Assembly (NCBI RefSeq): GCF_020404845.1
Contig: NZ_JAIOJZ010000010.1
Span: 104,548-168,547, forward strand
Reading direction: 5' to 3'
Length of the DNA: 64,000 bases
Source of the DNA: Streptomyces hyderabadensis
GTDB lineage: Bacteria > Actinomycetota > Actinomycetes > Streptomycetales > Streptomycetaceae
Part shown: in pieces, positions 54,085-62,910 of the stretch
Position numbering within the stretch: the stretch's first letter is position 1
Layout of the letters: each line of letters opens with the position of its first letter
Translations under genes and position numbers: made by a program
Notes under the pieces: model-generated
What the model saw: only the letters and a program-made list of their open reading frames with translations
Databases searched by the model: none
What the model was told of the DNA's origin: nothing

Positions 54085-55083
54085 GTGATCGAGCTCGAGG
54101 GGGTTCCCGAGCTGGTCGACCCGGTCATGGTGGCCGCGTTCGAGGGCTGGAACGATGCCGGTGACGCCGCCTCCACCGCGGTCGCGCATCTCGACAGGGA
54201 GTGGAAGGGCGAGGTCTTCGCGGCGCTGGACGCCGAGGACTACTACGACTTCCAGGTCAACCGTCCCACGGTGTTCATGGAGGACGGCGTCCGCAAGATC
54301 ACCTGGCCGACGACCAGGCTCTCGGTGGTCCGGGTCGGCGGCGACAAACCGCGCGACCTCGTGCTCGTCCGGGGCATCGAACCGTCCATGCGCTGGCGTT
54401 CGTTCTGCAACGAGCTGCTCGGTTTCGCCCATGAGCTGGGCGTCGAGCTGGTGGTCGTGCTGGGCGCCCTGCTGGGCGACACGCCGCACACCCGTCCGGT
54501 GCCGATCAGCGGGACCACGTCGGACGCCGACCTGGCGCGGCGCATGGACCTGGAGGAGACCAAGTACGAGGGGCCCACGGGCATCGTCGGCATCCTCCAG
54601 GAGGCGTGCACCCACGCGGGCGTGCCGGCCGTGTCGCTGTGGGCTGCGGTGCCGCACTACGTGTCGCAGCCGCCCAACCCGAAGGCCACGCTGGCCCTGC
54701 TGAACCGGCTGGAGGACCTGATCGGCGTGCGGGTCCCGCTGGGCGAGCTGCCCGAGGACGCGCGGGCCTGGCAGGTGGGCGTGGACCAGCTGGCCGCCGA
54801 GGACAGCGAGGTCGCCGAGTACGTGCAGTCGCTGGAGGAGGCCCGGGACACGGCGGAGCTGCCGGAGGCGTCGGGCGAGGCGATCGCGCGGGAGTTCGAG
54901 CGGTATCTGCGGCGGCGGGACGGGGCCGGGCCGGGGCCTGGGAGCCCCGGTGGTCATGCCACGGCGGACGGCGGCGACGGGCCGTCCGGGGCGCCGTTCC
55001 TGCGGGACAACCCGAGTGGGCGGACCCGGCCGCCGAAGCCGCCGAAGGCGAGCGGGGACGACGAGGAGTCCTCGGAGGACTGA
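54085..55083 (+). CDS. PAC2-family protein
   Basis: The 332-residue protein has the PAC2 fold typical of actinobacterial relatives of the eukaryotic proteasome assembly chaperone 2. It carries PVMVAAFEGWNDAGDAAS, VVVLGALLGDTPHTRPVPI and ACTHAGVPAVSLWAAVPHYV. The C-terminal ~65 residues are a Gly/Pro-rich and acidic disordered tail. GTG at 54085 has GAAGGAGG upstream. It lies about 18 kb from the proteasome genes. Its own function in bacteria is not established; a proteasome link is only suggested by the family name. Confidence 0.9.
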   Translation: MIELEGVPELVDPVMVAAFEGWNDAGDAASTAVAHLDREWKGEVFAALDAEDYYDFQVNRPTVFMEDGVRKITWPTTRLSVVRVGGDKPRDLVLVRGIEPSMRWRSFCNELLGFAHELGVELVVVLGALLGDTPHTRPVPISGTTSDADLARRMDLEETKYEGPTGIVGILQEACTHAGVPAVSLWAAVPHYVSQPPNPKATLALLNRLEDLIGVRVPLGELPEDARAWQVGVDQLAAEDSEVAEYVQSLEEARDTAELPEASGEAIAREFERYLRRRDGAGPGPGSPGGHATADGGDGPSGAPFLRDNPSGRTRPPKPPKASGDDEESSED

Positions 55084-55089
55084 GTAAGG

Positions 55090-55125
55090 GAACCAGGGCC
55101 GCTTCCGGAGAAGCGGCCCTGGTTC
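55090..55125 (+). terminator. Rho-independent terminator after the PAC2 gene
   Basis: GAACCAGGGCCGCTT (55090-55104) and AAGCGGCCCTGGTTC (55111-55125) form a perfect 15-bp stem with a 6-nt loop, followed by TTTCG. It lies between two convergent genes. Confidence 0.85.
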
Positions 55126-55158
55126 TTTCGTCTGTGGTTCTTTCGTCCGTACGCCTGT

Positions 55159-56388
55159 TTACAGCGCCACGCCCAGCAGCGCGTCCACCGCTCGGGAGAC
55201 CACGCCCGGGGCGCCCGGGTCCGTGCCGCCGGACTGCTGCTGGAGGGCGGCCCAGCGGTCGACCGCGTCGAGGGCGGCCGGGGAGTCCAGGTCGTCGGCG
55301 AGGGCCTCGCGGATCTGCTCGACGAGGGCCTCGGCGGGCGGGCCGTCGGGGCGGGAGACGGCGGCGCGCCAGCGCTCCAGCCGGGCGACGGCGTCCTGCA
55401 GCACCTGGTCGGTCCACTCCCAGTCGGAGCGGTAGTGGTGGGCGAGCAGCGAGAGCCGGATCGCGGCCGGGTCGACGCCCTCGCGGCGCAGCTGCGAGAC
55501 GAAGACCAGGTTGCCCTTGGACTTGGACATCTTCTCGCCGTCGAGCCCGACCATGCCGGCGTGCACGTACGCCTTGGCCATCGGGAACTCGCCGGTCAGG
55601 GCCTGGGCGTGCGAGGCGCCCATCTCGTGGTGCGGGAAGGCGAGGTCGGAGCCGCCGCCCTGGACGTCGAAGCCCATGCCGAGGTGGTCGAGGGCGATGG
55701 CGACGCACTCGATGTGCCAGCCGGGGCGGCCTCGGCCGAGCGTGCCGCCGTCCCAGCTGGGTTCGCCCTCGCGGGCGGTCATCCACAGCATCGGGTCGAG
55801 CGGGTTCTTCTTGCCGGGCCGGTCGGGGTCGCCGCCCCGCTCGGCGGAGAGCAGCCGCATGGCGGCGGCGTCGAGGTGGGAGACGCTGCCGAAGTGCGGG
55901 TCGGCCTCGACGGAGAAGTAGATGTCGCCCTCCAGCTCGTAGGCCGCGCCGGCGTCACGCAGCCGCTCGACGAGCGGGACGATGCCCGGTATGGCCTCGA
56001 CGGCGCCTATGTAGTGCCGCGGCGGGAGCATCCGCAGCGCCGTCATGTCCTCGCGGAAGAGGGCGGTCTCCTGCTCGGCGAGGGCGGTCCAGTCGACCCC
56101 GTCGCGCACGGCCCGCTCCAGGAGCGGGTCGTCCACGTCGGTGACGTTCTGGACGTAGTGGACCTGCCGCTTGGTGTCGAGCCACACGCGCTGCACGAGG
56201 TCGAACGCGTTGTAGGTCGCCGCGTGCCCCATGTGGGTGGCGTCGTACGGCGTGATGCCGCAGACGTAGATACGGGCGACGGGACCGGGGTCGAGGGTGA
56301 CGGGGCCGCCGGTCGCGGTGTCGTGGATCCTCAGGTCGCGGCCCTGACCAGGCAGGGCGGGGACCTCGGAAGCGGGCCAGGCATGCAT
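55159..56388 (-). CDS. mshC: Mycothiol ligase MshC (cysteine:GlcN-Ins ligase)
   Basis: The 409-residue protein resembles cysteinyl-tRNA synthetase but is shorter, lacking the anticodon domain. It has [14 protein letters not shown] with the zinc Cys and HIGH-like site, the zinc ligands in GWHIECVAI, and KMSKSKGN. It links Cys to GlcN-Ins in mycothiol synthesis, an actinobacterial redox thiol. A TAGGCT hexamer lies exactly 6 nt before the ATG, suggesting a leaderless message. Confidence 0.95.
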   Translation of the reverse strand: MHAWPASEVPALPGQGRDLRIHDTATGGPVTLDPGPVARIYVCGITPYDATHMGHAATYNAFDLVQRVWLDTKRQVHYVQNVTDVDDPLLERAVRDGVDWTALAEQETALFREDMTALRMLPPRHYIGAVEAIPGIVPLVERLRDAGAAYELEGDIYFSVEADPHFGSVSHLDAAAMRLLSAERGGDPDRPGKKNPLDPMLWMTAREGEPSWDGGTLGRGRPGWHIECVAIALDHLGMGFDVQGGGSDLAFPHHEMGASHAQALTGEFPMAKAYVHAGMVGLDGEKMSKSKGNLVFVSQLRREGVDPAAIRLSLLAHHYRSDWEWTDQVLQDAVARLERWRAAVSRPDGPPAEALVEQIREALADDLDSPAALDAVDRWAALQQQSGGTDPGAPGVVSRAVDALLGVAL

Positions 56389-56394
56389 GTCATG

Positions 56395-56400
56395 AGCCTA
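56395..56400 (-). promoter_or_regulatory. Candidate -10 of mshC (leaderless)
   Basis: TAGGCT on the minus strand ends 6 nt before the ATG, identical in hexamer and spacing to trmI. Confidence 0.5.
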
Positions 56401-56491
56401 ACCGGACGGATGTTCCGTACACGAACCGGACCGGGCCGGATGGCCGGTAAGGCGCTCTTGCGCGACACCGGCCGCTGTGCGGGCGGGGTGC

Positions 56492-57322
56492 CTACACCGG
56501 CGGCCAGGGGATGGCCGGCCACTCGCCGCCCGGTTCGGGGTGCTTCCCGGCGGCCAGCAGGGCGTCGACCCGCGCGCGCGTGGCGTCGAGTTCGGCCGGG
56601 GTGATGAGCGCGGCGAGCCGGATCGCGAGGGTGCCGCCGTCCTTCAGCGCCTGCCTGAGCGCGTCGAGCGCCGCCAGGGCCTCCTCGGTGAGCGGGTCGC
56701 CCGCCCAGCCCCACAGGAGGGTGCGGAGCTTGTTCTCGGCGTGGAAGGTGACCCCGTGGTCGATGCCGTACAGCCGCTCGTCCGCCGCGGGCAGCAGGTG
56801 GCCGCCCTTGCGGTCGGCGTTGTTGATCACGGCGTCGAGCACGGCGAGCCGGCGCAGGCGCTCGTCGTCGGCGTGGACCAGCAGCGCGGTGCGGCCCTCG
56901 CCGACGTCCGCGAGGGCGATCCCCTTCCAGCCGGGGCCGGGTTCCTCCTCGTCGACGAGGGCGAGCAGCTCCGTGCCCGGCACGGTCTCGATCCACAGCT
57001 GCACCATGCCCTCGCCGTACGGGCCGTCGCGCAGCACGGTGGGCGGGACCAGGCCCCAGCCGGTGGCCTCGGAGACCTCGTAGGCGGCGACCTCGCGCTG
57101 GGCGAGGGTGCCGTCGGGGAAGTCCCACAGCGGGCGCTCCCCGGCGACCGGCTTGTAGACGCAGGCCGCCTCGTGTCCCTCGTGCGTCACCGTGCAGTAC
57201 AGCGCCGCGTTGGACGCGTCACGGATGCGTCCGCGCACGGTCAGTTCGCCGAGGGCGAGCAGTTCGGCCGTCGCCGCGTCGGTGGTCACGCTCCGCGGCG
57301 GTATCCGTTCTGGCGCGGACAT
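56492..57322 (-). CDS. SCO1664-family protein (kinase-fold-like, unknown function)
   Basis: The 276-residue protein has ACVYKPVAGERPLWDFPDG and DAVINNADRKGGHLL with a GIDHGVTFH strand. This arrangement of Lys, Asp-Arg and Asp-His resembles phosphatidylinositol 3-/4-kinase-like active sites. It is a conserved actinobacterial family. Its 5' end overlaps the DUF3090 gene by 37 bp in a different frame, so translation is coupled. GGAAGGAC precedes the ATG at 57322. The substrate is unknown. Confidence 0.85.
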   Translation of the reverse strand: MSAPERIPPRSVTTDAATAELLALGELTVRGRIRDASNAALYCTVTHEGHEAACVYKPVAGERPLWDFPDGTLAQREVAAYEVSEATGWGLVPPTVLRDGPYGEGMVQLWIETVPGTELLALVDEEEPGPGWKGIALADVGEGRTALLVHADDERLRRLAVLDAVINNADRKGGHLLPAADERLYGIDHGVTFHAENKLRTLLWGWAGDPLTEEALAALDALRQALKDGGTLAIRLAALITPAELDATRARVDALLAAGKHPEPGGEWPAIPWPPV

Positions 57323-57876
57323 ACGTGTCCTTCCGGGTCGAGCGGGAGGCTGCACAGCGGGCACGGCGGCCGCCCGGCGTTGACGACGTCGAGGGCGCGC
57401 TTGGCGAAGGCCCTGGCCTGCGCGCCGGTGAGGCGGACCCGGAGCATCGGCGGGCCGTTCTCCTCGTCCTGGAGGAGCCGCTCCTCGGCCTCGGCCAGGT
57501 CCTCCTCGGACTCGGCGTCCAGCTCCACCAGGGCCTGAGCCTCGACGATCATGCGCTGGTCCTCGCCGTCCCAGGCCAGCGCCATCGTGCCGACCCGGAA
57601 TTCCTCCTCGACGGGGGTGTCCAGCGGTGCCGTGTCGGCGGGCCCGGCGGGCGCGGTGGCGGGGACGACGGTGCTGCCGCCGCTGCGCCGTACGACTTCG
57701 TCCAGAAGCTCGTCCATGCGCTCGGCGAGGGCGGCGACCTGGGTCTTCTCCAGGGCCACGCTGGTCACCCGGGAGCCGGCGGAGGCCTGGAGGAAGAACG
57801 TACGGCGCCCGGGCAGCCCGACCGTACCGGCCACGAAACGTTCCGGTTGGTCGTAGAGGAACACCTGACGGGACAC
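57286..57876 (-). CDS. DUF3090-family protein
   Basis: The 196-residue protein begins MSRQVFLYDQPERFVAGTVG and ends with a four-Cys-like zinc motif, CPLC...CP (CPLCSLPLDPEGHVCP). The middle holds an acidic helix. It is always found in actinobacteria next to the SCO1664-family gene and a histidine phosphatase, implying a shared process. The start is GTG at 57876. Function unknown. Confidence 0.9.
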   Translation of the reverse strand: MSRQVFLYDQPERFVAGTVGLPGRRTFFLQASAGSRVTSVALEKTQVAALAERMDELLDEVVRRSGGSTVVPATAPAGPADTAPLDTPVEEEFRVGTMALAWDGEDQRMIVEAQALVELDAESEEDLAEAEERLLQDEENGPPMLRVRLTGAQARAFAKRALDVVNAGRPPCPLCSLPLDPEGHVCPRQNGYRRGA

Positions 57877-57969
57877 GTCCTGTCTCCATGGAAGTCGGGA
57901 AAGCGGAAGATCGGGAAGATCGGAATCGCGGTCACTGCCGCGACCGGTTCACCCTACTGCGGCGGACGA

Positions 57970-58656
57970 TCACGGTGCGCCCGCACCACCCCCGACCGGG
58001 GCCTCGTCACCGGACGGCTCCTCGCGCGGGGCCAGGGAGGCGAAGTCACCGGTGTCGCCGAGGCGGACCAGGAAGGGGCGCAGCCGGGTGTAGCGGATCG
58101 CGGTCACGGAGCAGGGTTCGACGGAGATCCGCTGGAAGAGATCGAGGTGGAGGCCGAGCGCCTCGGCGACGAGGGACTTGATGATGTCGCCGTGGGAGCA
58201 CATGAGGTAGACGGCGTCGGGGCCGTGGTCGCGCTCCACGCGCGCGTTCCACTCGCGTACCGCCTCGGCGGCGCGGGTCTGCATGGCGCGCATCGACTCG
58301 CCGCCGGGGAAGGCCGCGGCGGAGGGGTGGGCCTGCACCACCTCCATGAGGGGTTCGTCCTTGAGTTCGGCGAGCTTGCGGCCGGACCAGTCGCCGTAGT
58401 GGCACTCCCCGATCCGTTCGTCGGTGTGCGGCCGCAGTCCGGGCCGGGCGTCGAGCAGCGGCCGGATCGTCTCCTGGCAGCGCTGCAGCGGGCTGGTGAC
58501 GATCTCGGAGAGCGGCAGGCCGGCGAGCCGCCCGGGCAGCGCGGCGGCCTGCGCGGCGCCGCGTTCGTCGAGGGCGACGCCGGGCGTCCAGCCGGCGAGC
58601 AGCCCCTCGGTGTTGGCGGTGGAACGTCCGTGCCTAACCAGGATCAGCGTGGGCAT
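57970..58656 (-). CDS. Histidine phosphatase (MSMEG_4193-like)
   Basis: The 228-residue protein has the RHG motif LILVRHGRSTAN, the GECHYGDWSGR region with the second catalytic Glu, and CSHGDIIKSL with the second His. It dephosphorylates a small phosphate ester, possibly linked to the SCO1664-family product. A TACCCT hexamer lies exactly 6 nt before the ATG. It is first in the row phosphatase, DUF3090, SCO1664 family, and then mshC. Confidence 0.9.
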   Translation of the reverse strand: MPTLILVRHGRSTANTEGLLAGWTPGVALDERGAAQAAALPGRLAGLPLSEIVTSPLQRCQETIRPLLDARPGLRPHTDERIGECHYGDWSGRKLAELKDEPLMEVVQAHPSAAAFPGGESMRAMQTRAAEAVREWNARVERDHGPDAVYLMCSHGDIIKSLVAEALGLHLDLFQRISVEPCSVTAIRYTRLRPFLVRLGDTGDFASLAPREEPSGDEAPVGGGAGAP

Positions 58657-58662
58657 GCGGCC

Positions 58663-58668
58663 AGGGTA
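58663..58668 (-). promoter_or_regulatory. Candidate -10 of the histidine phosphatase operon (leaderless)
   Basis: TACCCT on the minus strand ends 6 nt before the ATG at 58656, the same geometry as at pafA, trmI and mshC. Confidence 0.45.
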
Positions 58669-58708
58669 GGCGTACGGCGCGGCGCAGGGGCGCCGGGGCG
58701 AGGGGAGA

Positions 58709-59713
58709 ATGGGTTCGGTGATCGTCGACTGCGCCATCTACCGGGACGGGCACCGCACGGACGGGCCCGAGGACTTCTCCGACGCGCTCGGTGCGGCGCG
58801 CGGCGCGGGCGGCTTCGTCTGGATCGGGCTGCACGAGCCGACGGCGGAGGAGTTCGACCTGGTCAGCCAGGAGTTCGGGCTTCATCCGCTGGCGGTGGAG
58901 GACGCGCTCAAGGCGCATCAGCGGCCCAAGCTGGAGGTGTACGACGACTCGCTCTTCGCCGTCCTCAAGCCGGTGGTGTACGAGCCGGACAGCGACGCCG
59001 TCTCCACCGGCGAGCTGATGATCTTCCTGGGCGACTCCTTCGCGGTCGTCGTCCGGCACGGCGAGGGCTCGCCGCTGAAGGCCGTACGGCGGCGTCTGGA
59101 GCACGAGCCGGAGCTGCTCGGCAAGGGCCCCACCGCGGTGCTGTACGCGATCGCGGACGCCACCGTCGACCACTACCTGGACGTGGCGGTCGAGCTGCAG
59201 ACGGACCTGGAGGAGCTGGAGGCGGAGGTGTTCTCGCCGGACGGCGGCGGCTCCCGGCACACGGCGTCGCGGATCTACACCTTCAAGCGGCAGGTGCTGG
59301 AGTTCCGCCGGGCGACCGGTCCGCTCGCGCCGCCGCTGGCCCGGCTGGCGGGCACGGGGGCGTACGGCGGCGGCGTGCCGTTCGTGAACGACCGGGCGCG
59401 GCCGTTCTTCCGGGACGTGAGCGACCACCTCACGCGCGTGAACGAGTCGGTGGAGAGCCTGGACCGGCTGGTGTCGGACATCCTGTCGGCGCACCTGGCG
59501 CAGACGAGCGTCCGGCAGAACGACGACATGCGGAAGATCTCCGCGTGGGCGGCCATGGCCGCGGTCCCCACGATGATCGCGGGGATCTACGGCATGAACT
59601 TCGACCACATGCCGGAACTGCACTGGCTGTGGGGCTATCCGGCGGTGATCGCGCTGATGGCCGTCCTGGAGGTGCTGCTGTACCGCCAGTTCAAGCGCCG
59701 GGGCTGGCTGTAG
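58709..59713 (+). CDS. CorA-like magnesium/cobalt transporter
   Basis: The 334-residue protein has a large cytoplasmic N-domain and two C-terminal membrane helices with the signature YGMNFDHMPE between them, diagnostic of CorA. It would form a pentameric Mg2+ or Co2+ channel. ATG 58709 is possible, but GAGGGGAG sits only 1 nt from it; GTG at 58718 has better spacing and also gives a family-like IVDCAIYRDG start. Divergent from the histidine phosphatase. Confidence 0.92.
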   Translation: MGSVIVDCAIYRDGHRTDGPEDFSDALGAARGAGGFVWIGLHEPTAEEFDLVSQEFGLHPLAVEDALKAHQRPKLEVYDDSLFAVLKPVVYEPDSDAVSTGELMIFLGDSFAVVVRHGEGSPLKAVRRRLEHEPELLGKGPTAVLYAIADATVDHYLDVAVELQTDLEELEAEVFSPDGGGSRHTASRIYTFKRQVLEFRRATGPLAPPLARLAGTGAYGGGVPFVNDRARPFFRDVSDHLTRVNESVESLDRLVSDILSAHLAQTSVRQNDDMRKISAWAAMAAVPTMIAGIYGMNFDHMPELHWLWGYPAVIALMAVLEVLLYRQFKRRGWL

Positions 59714-59727
59714 GGCCGGGGCCCGCC

Positions 59728-60516
59728 TCAGGCGACCTCGGGGGCCGCGGCGGCGGGTCCGCCGAGCGCGTCGCGCCGTTCGGGCGCCCGCAGCGTCACC
59801 ATGCGGCGCCAGCCGGCCAGCCGCTCGGCGGCGTACATGGCGTGGATGCCGGCCGCGAGCAGCGCCGACCTGGCGCGGGACCAGCCGAGGATGCGTCCCA
59901 TGCGGGCCATCACGGCGAGGCTGACGTCGCGGTGGACGCGGATCTCGGCGTGTGCGCACTCGCGCAGCGTCCGCCGGATGTACGGGCCGTGCCCGGCGGC
60001 GGCGTAGCGGAGCAGTTCCTCGTGGGAGTAGGCGAGGTGGTTGTCCTCGTCGGCCGAGATCATCCGGACCGCGCGGCCCAGGTCGGGGTGGTCCGCGAAG
60101 TACTTGAGGAGCATCGCCATCTGCTCGGCCGCGCGCTGCTCGGTGACCCTGCTGTGGGCGAGGTAGGTGATGATGTCCCGCACCGTGAGCGGCTGGTCGG
60201 CCTTGAGCTTCTCGTGGGCGAGGCCGATGCCGTGCCGCTCCAGGAGCATCGTGTAGTCGGTCTCGGGCGGTACCTCGACGGGTTCGAGGCCGCGCTTCTT
60301 CAGCAGGGCGTTGAAGATCCGGCCGTGCTTGTCCTCGTCCGCGCCGTGCCGGGTGATCTTGGGGGCGAGGGCGCGTTCGCTCTCCGGCACCAGCGCCGCG
60401 ATGCGCGCGTTCTCCCAGCCGCCCTGGGACTCGCCGCTGGCCGCGATGGAGCAGAAGAGACGGAACGACTCGTCGTTGTCGAGGATCTCCTGGAAAAGAC
60501 TCTTGGCCGAAAGCAT
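59728..60516 (-). CDS. Ferritin-like domain protein
   Basis: The 262-residue protein has a four-helix bundle core with paired Glu/His motifs (EDKHGRIF and EDNHLAYSHEEL), characteristic of rubrerythrin/ferritin-like di-iron carboxylate proteins. The C-terminal helices are Arg-rich. ATG 60516 has AGAGAGG upstream. It converges on the CorA gene with a 14-bp gap. Its oxidase or storage role is not known. Confidence 0.8.
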   Translation of the reverse strand: MLSAKSLFQEILDNDESFRLFCSIAASGESQGGWENARIAALVPESERALAPKITRHGADEDKHGRIFNALLKKRGLEPVEVPPETDYTMLLERHGIGLAHEKLKADQPLTVRDIITYLAHSRVTEQRAAEQMAMLLKYFADHPDLGRAVRMISADEDNHLAYSHEELLRYAAAGHGPYIRRTLRECAHAEIRVHRDVSLAVMARMGRILGWSRARSALLAAGIHAMYAAERLAGWRRMVTLRAPERRDALGGPAAAAPEVA

Positions 60517-60682
60517 CGGTGGGCACCTCTCTGCCGCTGCGTGATCGCAGGTTCCGCACACTCCGCGTGACCGAGTCAAGTGCGGGCGAGGGGGCACGGC
60601 AACAGGTGCGGCGGACAACTCCGCCGAAAGAAGGACGGCCGGGGACGCGCCCGGGCGTAACCCCGCGCGCGTGGGCGCGTTG

Positions 60683-60708
60683 TTCCCCGTGACGGCCGTG
60701 GCGGGGAA
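60683..60708 (-). terminator. Candidate hairpin downstream of the LLM oxidoreductase
   Basis: TTCCCCG (60683-60689) and CGGGGAA (60702-60708) enclose the palindrome ACGGCCGT. It lies about 45 bp beyond the oxidoreductase stop. Confidence 0.5.
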
Positions 60709-60754
60709 GACCCCCCGAGCCCCCACCACGGCCGCAGAAACTTTCTCCGCGGCA

Positions 60755-61810
60755 CTACGCCAGTCCGGCGCGCTCCAGTGCCTCGGTGCCCACGCGGAGG
60801 GCGGCGAGCCGCTCGTCCAGGGTGAAGCCCGCGGGCGCGAGGGTGAGGGTGGTGACGCCGGCCCCGGCGTAGGCCTTCATCCGGTCGGCGATGCGGTCGA
60901 CGGAGCCGAGCAGGGTGGTCTGGTCGATCAGCTCGTGCGGTACGGCCGCGGCGGCGCCCTGCTTGTCGCCGGACAGGTACTTGTCCTGGATCTCGGCGGC
61001 CTCCCGCTCGTAGCCCATGCGCTGGGCGAGCTGGTTGTAGAAGTTCTGCTTGCGGCTGCCCATGCCGCCGACGTAGAGGGCGGTGTAGGGGCGGAAGGTG
61101 TCGGCGAGGGTGGTGACGTCCTTGTCGTCGCCGAGGGCGAGCGGCAGGGTCGGGCAGACGTCGAAGCCGTCGAGGGTCAGGCCGGCCTTCTCGCGTCCGG
61201 CGCGCAGGTGCCTGACGGCGGTCTCCTCCAGGTGGTCGGCGGAGGGGAAGATGAGCAGGGCGCCGTCGGCGATCTCGCCGGTCTGCTCCAGGTTCTTCGG
61301 GCCGATCGCGGCGATGTACAGCGGGATGTGCTCGCGCTGCGGGTGCACGGTGAGCTTGATCGGCTTGCCGGGGCCGCCGGGCAGCGGCAGCGTCCAGTGC
61401 TGTCCCTCGTAGGAGAGCCGTTCCCGGGTCATCGCCTTGCGGACGATCTCGACGTACTCGCGGGTGCGGGCGAGCGGCTTGTCGAACTTGACGCCGTACC
61501 AGCCCTCGGAGACCTGCGGTCCCGACACGCCGAGGCCGAGGCGGAAGCGGCCCTGGGAGAGGGAGTCCAGGGTGGCGGCGGTCATCGCGGTCATGGCGGG
61601 CTGGCGGGCCGGGATCTGGAAGATGGCCGAGCCCACGTCGATGCGCTCGGTCTGGGCGGCGACCCAGGTCAGCACGGTGGCCGCGTCGGAGCCGTAGGCC
61701 TCGGCGGCCCAGCACACGGCGTATCCGAGCCGGTCGGCCTCCTGGGCGACGGCCAGGTTGTCCGCGTCCATTCCGGCACCCCAGTAGCCGAGGTTGATCC
61801 CGAGCTGCAT
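60755..61810 (-). CDS. LLM-class F420-dependent oxidoreductase
   Basis: The 351-residue protein has the luciferase-like TIM barrel of F420-dependent enzymes: LGINLGYWG, GLGVSGPQVSEGWYG, and LYIAAIGPKNLEQTGEIADGAL. It would use F420H2 as a two-electron donor, which is common in actinobacteria. The substrate is unknown. AAGGGG precedes the ATG. It is divergent from the aldo/keto reductase. Confidence 0.92.
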   Translation of the reverse strand: MQLGINLGYWGAGMDADNLAVAQEADRLGYAVCWAAEAYGSDAATVLTWVAAQTERIDVGSAIFQIPARQPAMTAMTAATLDSLSQGRFRLGLGVSGPQVSEGWYGVKFDKPLARTREYVEIVRKAMTRERLSYEGQHWTLPLPGGPGKPIKLTVHPQREHIPLYIAAIGPKNLEQTGEIADGALLIFPSADHLEETAVRHLRAGREKAGLTLDGFDVCPTLPLALGDDKDVTTLADTFRPYTALYVGGMGSRKQNFYNQLAQRMGYEREAAEIQDKYLSGDKQGAAAAVPHELIDQTTLLGSVDRIADRMKAYAGAGVTTLTLAPAGFTLDERLAALRVGTEALERAGLA

Positions 61811-61822
61811 GGCCGATTCCCC

Positions 61823-61836
61823 TTACCGATCAGTAA
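61823..61836. promoter_or_regulatory. TetR-type palindrome between the oxidoreductase genes
   Basis: TTACCGATCAGTAA is a near-perfect 14-bp palindrome (one mismatched pair), 12 bp before the LLM gene start. The form is typical of TetR-family operators; no TetR gene is in the window. Confidence 0.5.
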
Positions 61837-61923
61837 CGTGGCTGGTGCCCCGACCTTAGCGCGCGGAAATCGGTTGTCCACAGGCCCCCACAGGGCAAGC
61901 CGTGGCCAGTAGTGTCGGCGTTC

Positions 61924-62910
61924 ATGGAGCAGAGGCATCTCGGCCGCACCGGCCTTCGCGTGTCCCGCATCGGTCTAGGCACCCTGACCTGGGGCCGGGA
62001 CACGGACGAGCATGACGCCGCGGACCTCTTGAAGACCTTCTGGGAGGCGGGCGGGACGCTCGTCGACACCGCGGACGTATACGGCGACGGCGAGTCGGAG
62101 TATCTGCTCGGCCGGATCATGGAGGGCCTGGTGCCGCGCCGGGACCTGGTGATCTCGACGAAGGCCGGCAGCGTTCCGGATCCCGACCGCCGGTTCGACG
62201 GTTCGCGCGCCCACCTGCTCTCCGCGCTCGACGCCTCGCTGGCCCGCCTGGGCACGGACCACGTCGACGTGTGGCACCTGCACGCCTACGACCCGCACAC
62301 CCCGCTGGAGGAGACGCTGCACGCCCTCGACGTGGCGGTCAGCAGCGGCCGGGCGCGCTATGCGGGGGTCTCCAACTTCTGCGGCTGGCAGCTGGCCAAG
62401 GCGGCGACCTGGCAGCTGGCGGCGCCCGGCGTGCGCAACCGGGTGGCGAGCACCCAGATGGAGTACTCGCTGCTCCAGCGGGGCGTCGAGCGGGAGGTGC
62501 TGCCGGCCGCGCTCGACCTGGGGATCGGGCTGCTGCCCTCGTCCCCGCTGGGCCGCGGGGTGCTCACGGGCAAGTACCGCAAGGACGCCACTCCCCCGGA
62601 CTCGCGGGGTGCCTCGGACCATCTGGCCCCGTTCGTCGAGCCCTACCTCGACGACACGGCCGGGCACATCGTGGACGCGGTGGCGACGGCGGCGGACGGG
62701 CTCGCGGTGACCCCGCTCCAGGTGGCGCTGGCCTGGGTCCGCGACCGGCCCGGGGTGGTCGCGCCGATCATCGGTCCGCGCACCGCGCAGCAGCTCACGG
62801 CGGCGTTGTCAGTGGAGAGCCTTAGTCTTCCTGACGAGATCTGCCGGGCGCTCGACGACGTGTCGGCGCCCGTGCACCGCTATCCCGATCACGACTGGAG
62901 CACGCTGTGA
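61924..62910 (+). CDS. Aldo/keto reductase
   Basis: The 328-residue protein has the AKR tetrad: Asp and Tyr in DTADVYGDGESE, Lys in VISTKAG, and His in VWHLHAYD. The NADPH-binding end VTPLQVALAWVRDRPGVVAPI is present. A TAGTGT hexamer (61910-61915) lies 8 nt before ATG 61924, with no ribosome site, so expression may be leaderless. It overlaps the following helicase gene as GTGA. The substrate is unknown. Confidence 0.92.
   Translation: MEQRHLGRTGLRVSRIGLGTLTWGRDTDEHDAADLLKTFWEAGGTLVDTADVYGDGESEYLLGRIMEGLVPRRDLVISTKAGSVPDPDRRFDGSRAHLLSALDASLARLGTDHVDVWHLHAYDPHTPLEETLHALDVAVSSGRARYAGVSNFCGWQLAKAATWQLAAPGVRNRVASTQMEYSLLQRGVEREVLPAALDLGIGLLPSSPLGRGVLTGKYRKDATPPDSRGASDHLAPFVEPYLDDTAGHIVDAVATAADGLAVTPLQVALAWVRDRPGVVAPIIGPRTAQQLTAALSVESLSLPDEICRALDDVSAPVHRYPDHDWSTL

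Noticed and set aside
57325..60570. A 1081-codon open frame on the plus strand
   Set aside because: It crosses DUF3090, histidine phosphatase, CorA and ferritin-like genes and shows no domain. It is a shadow frame.
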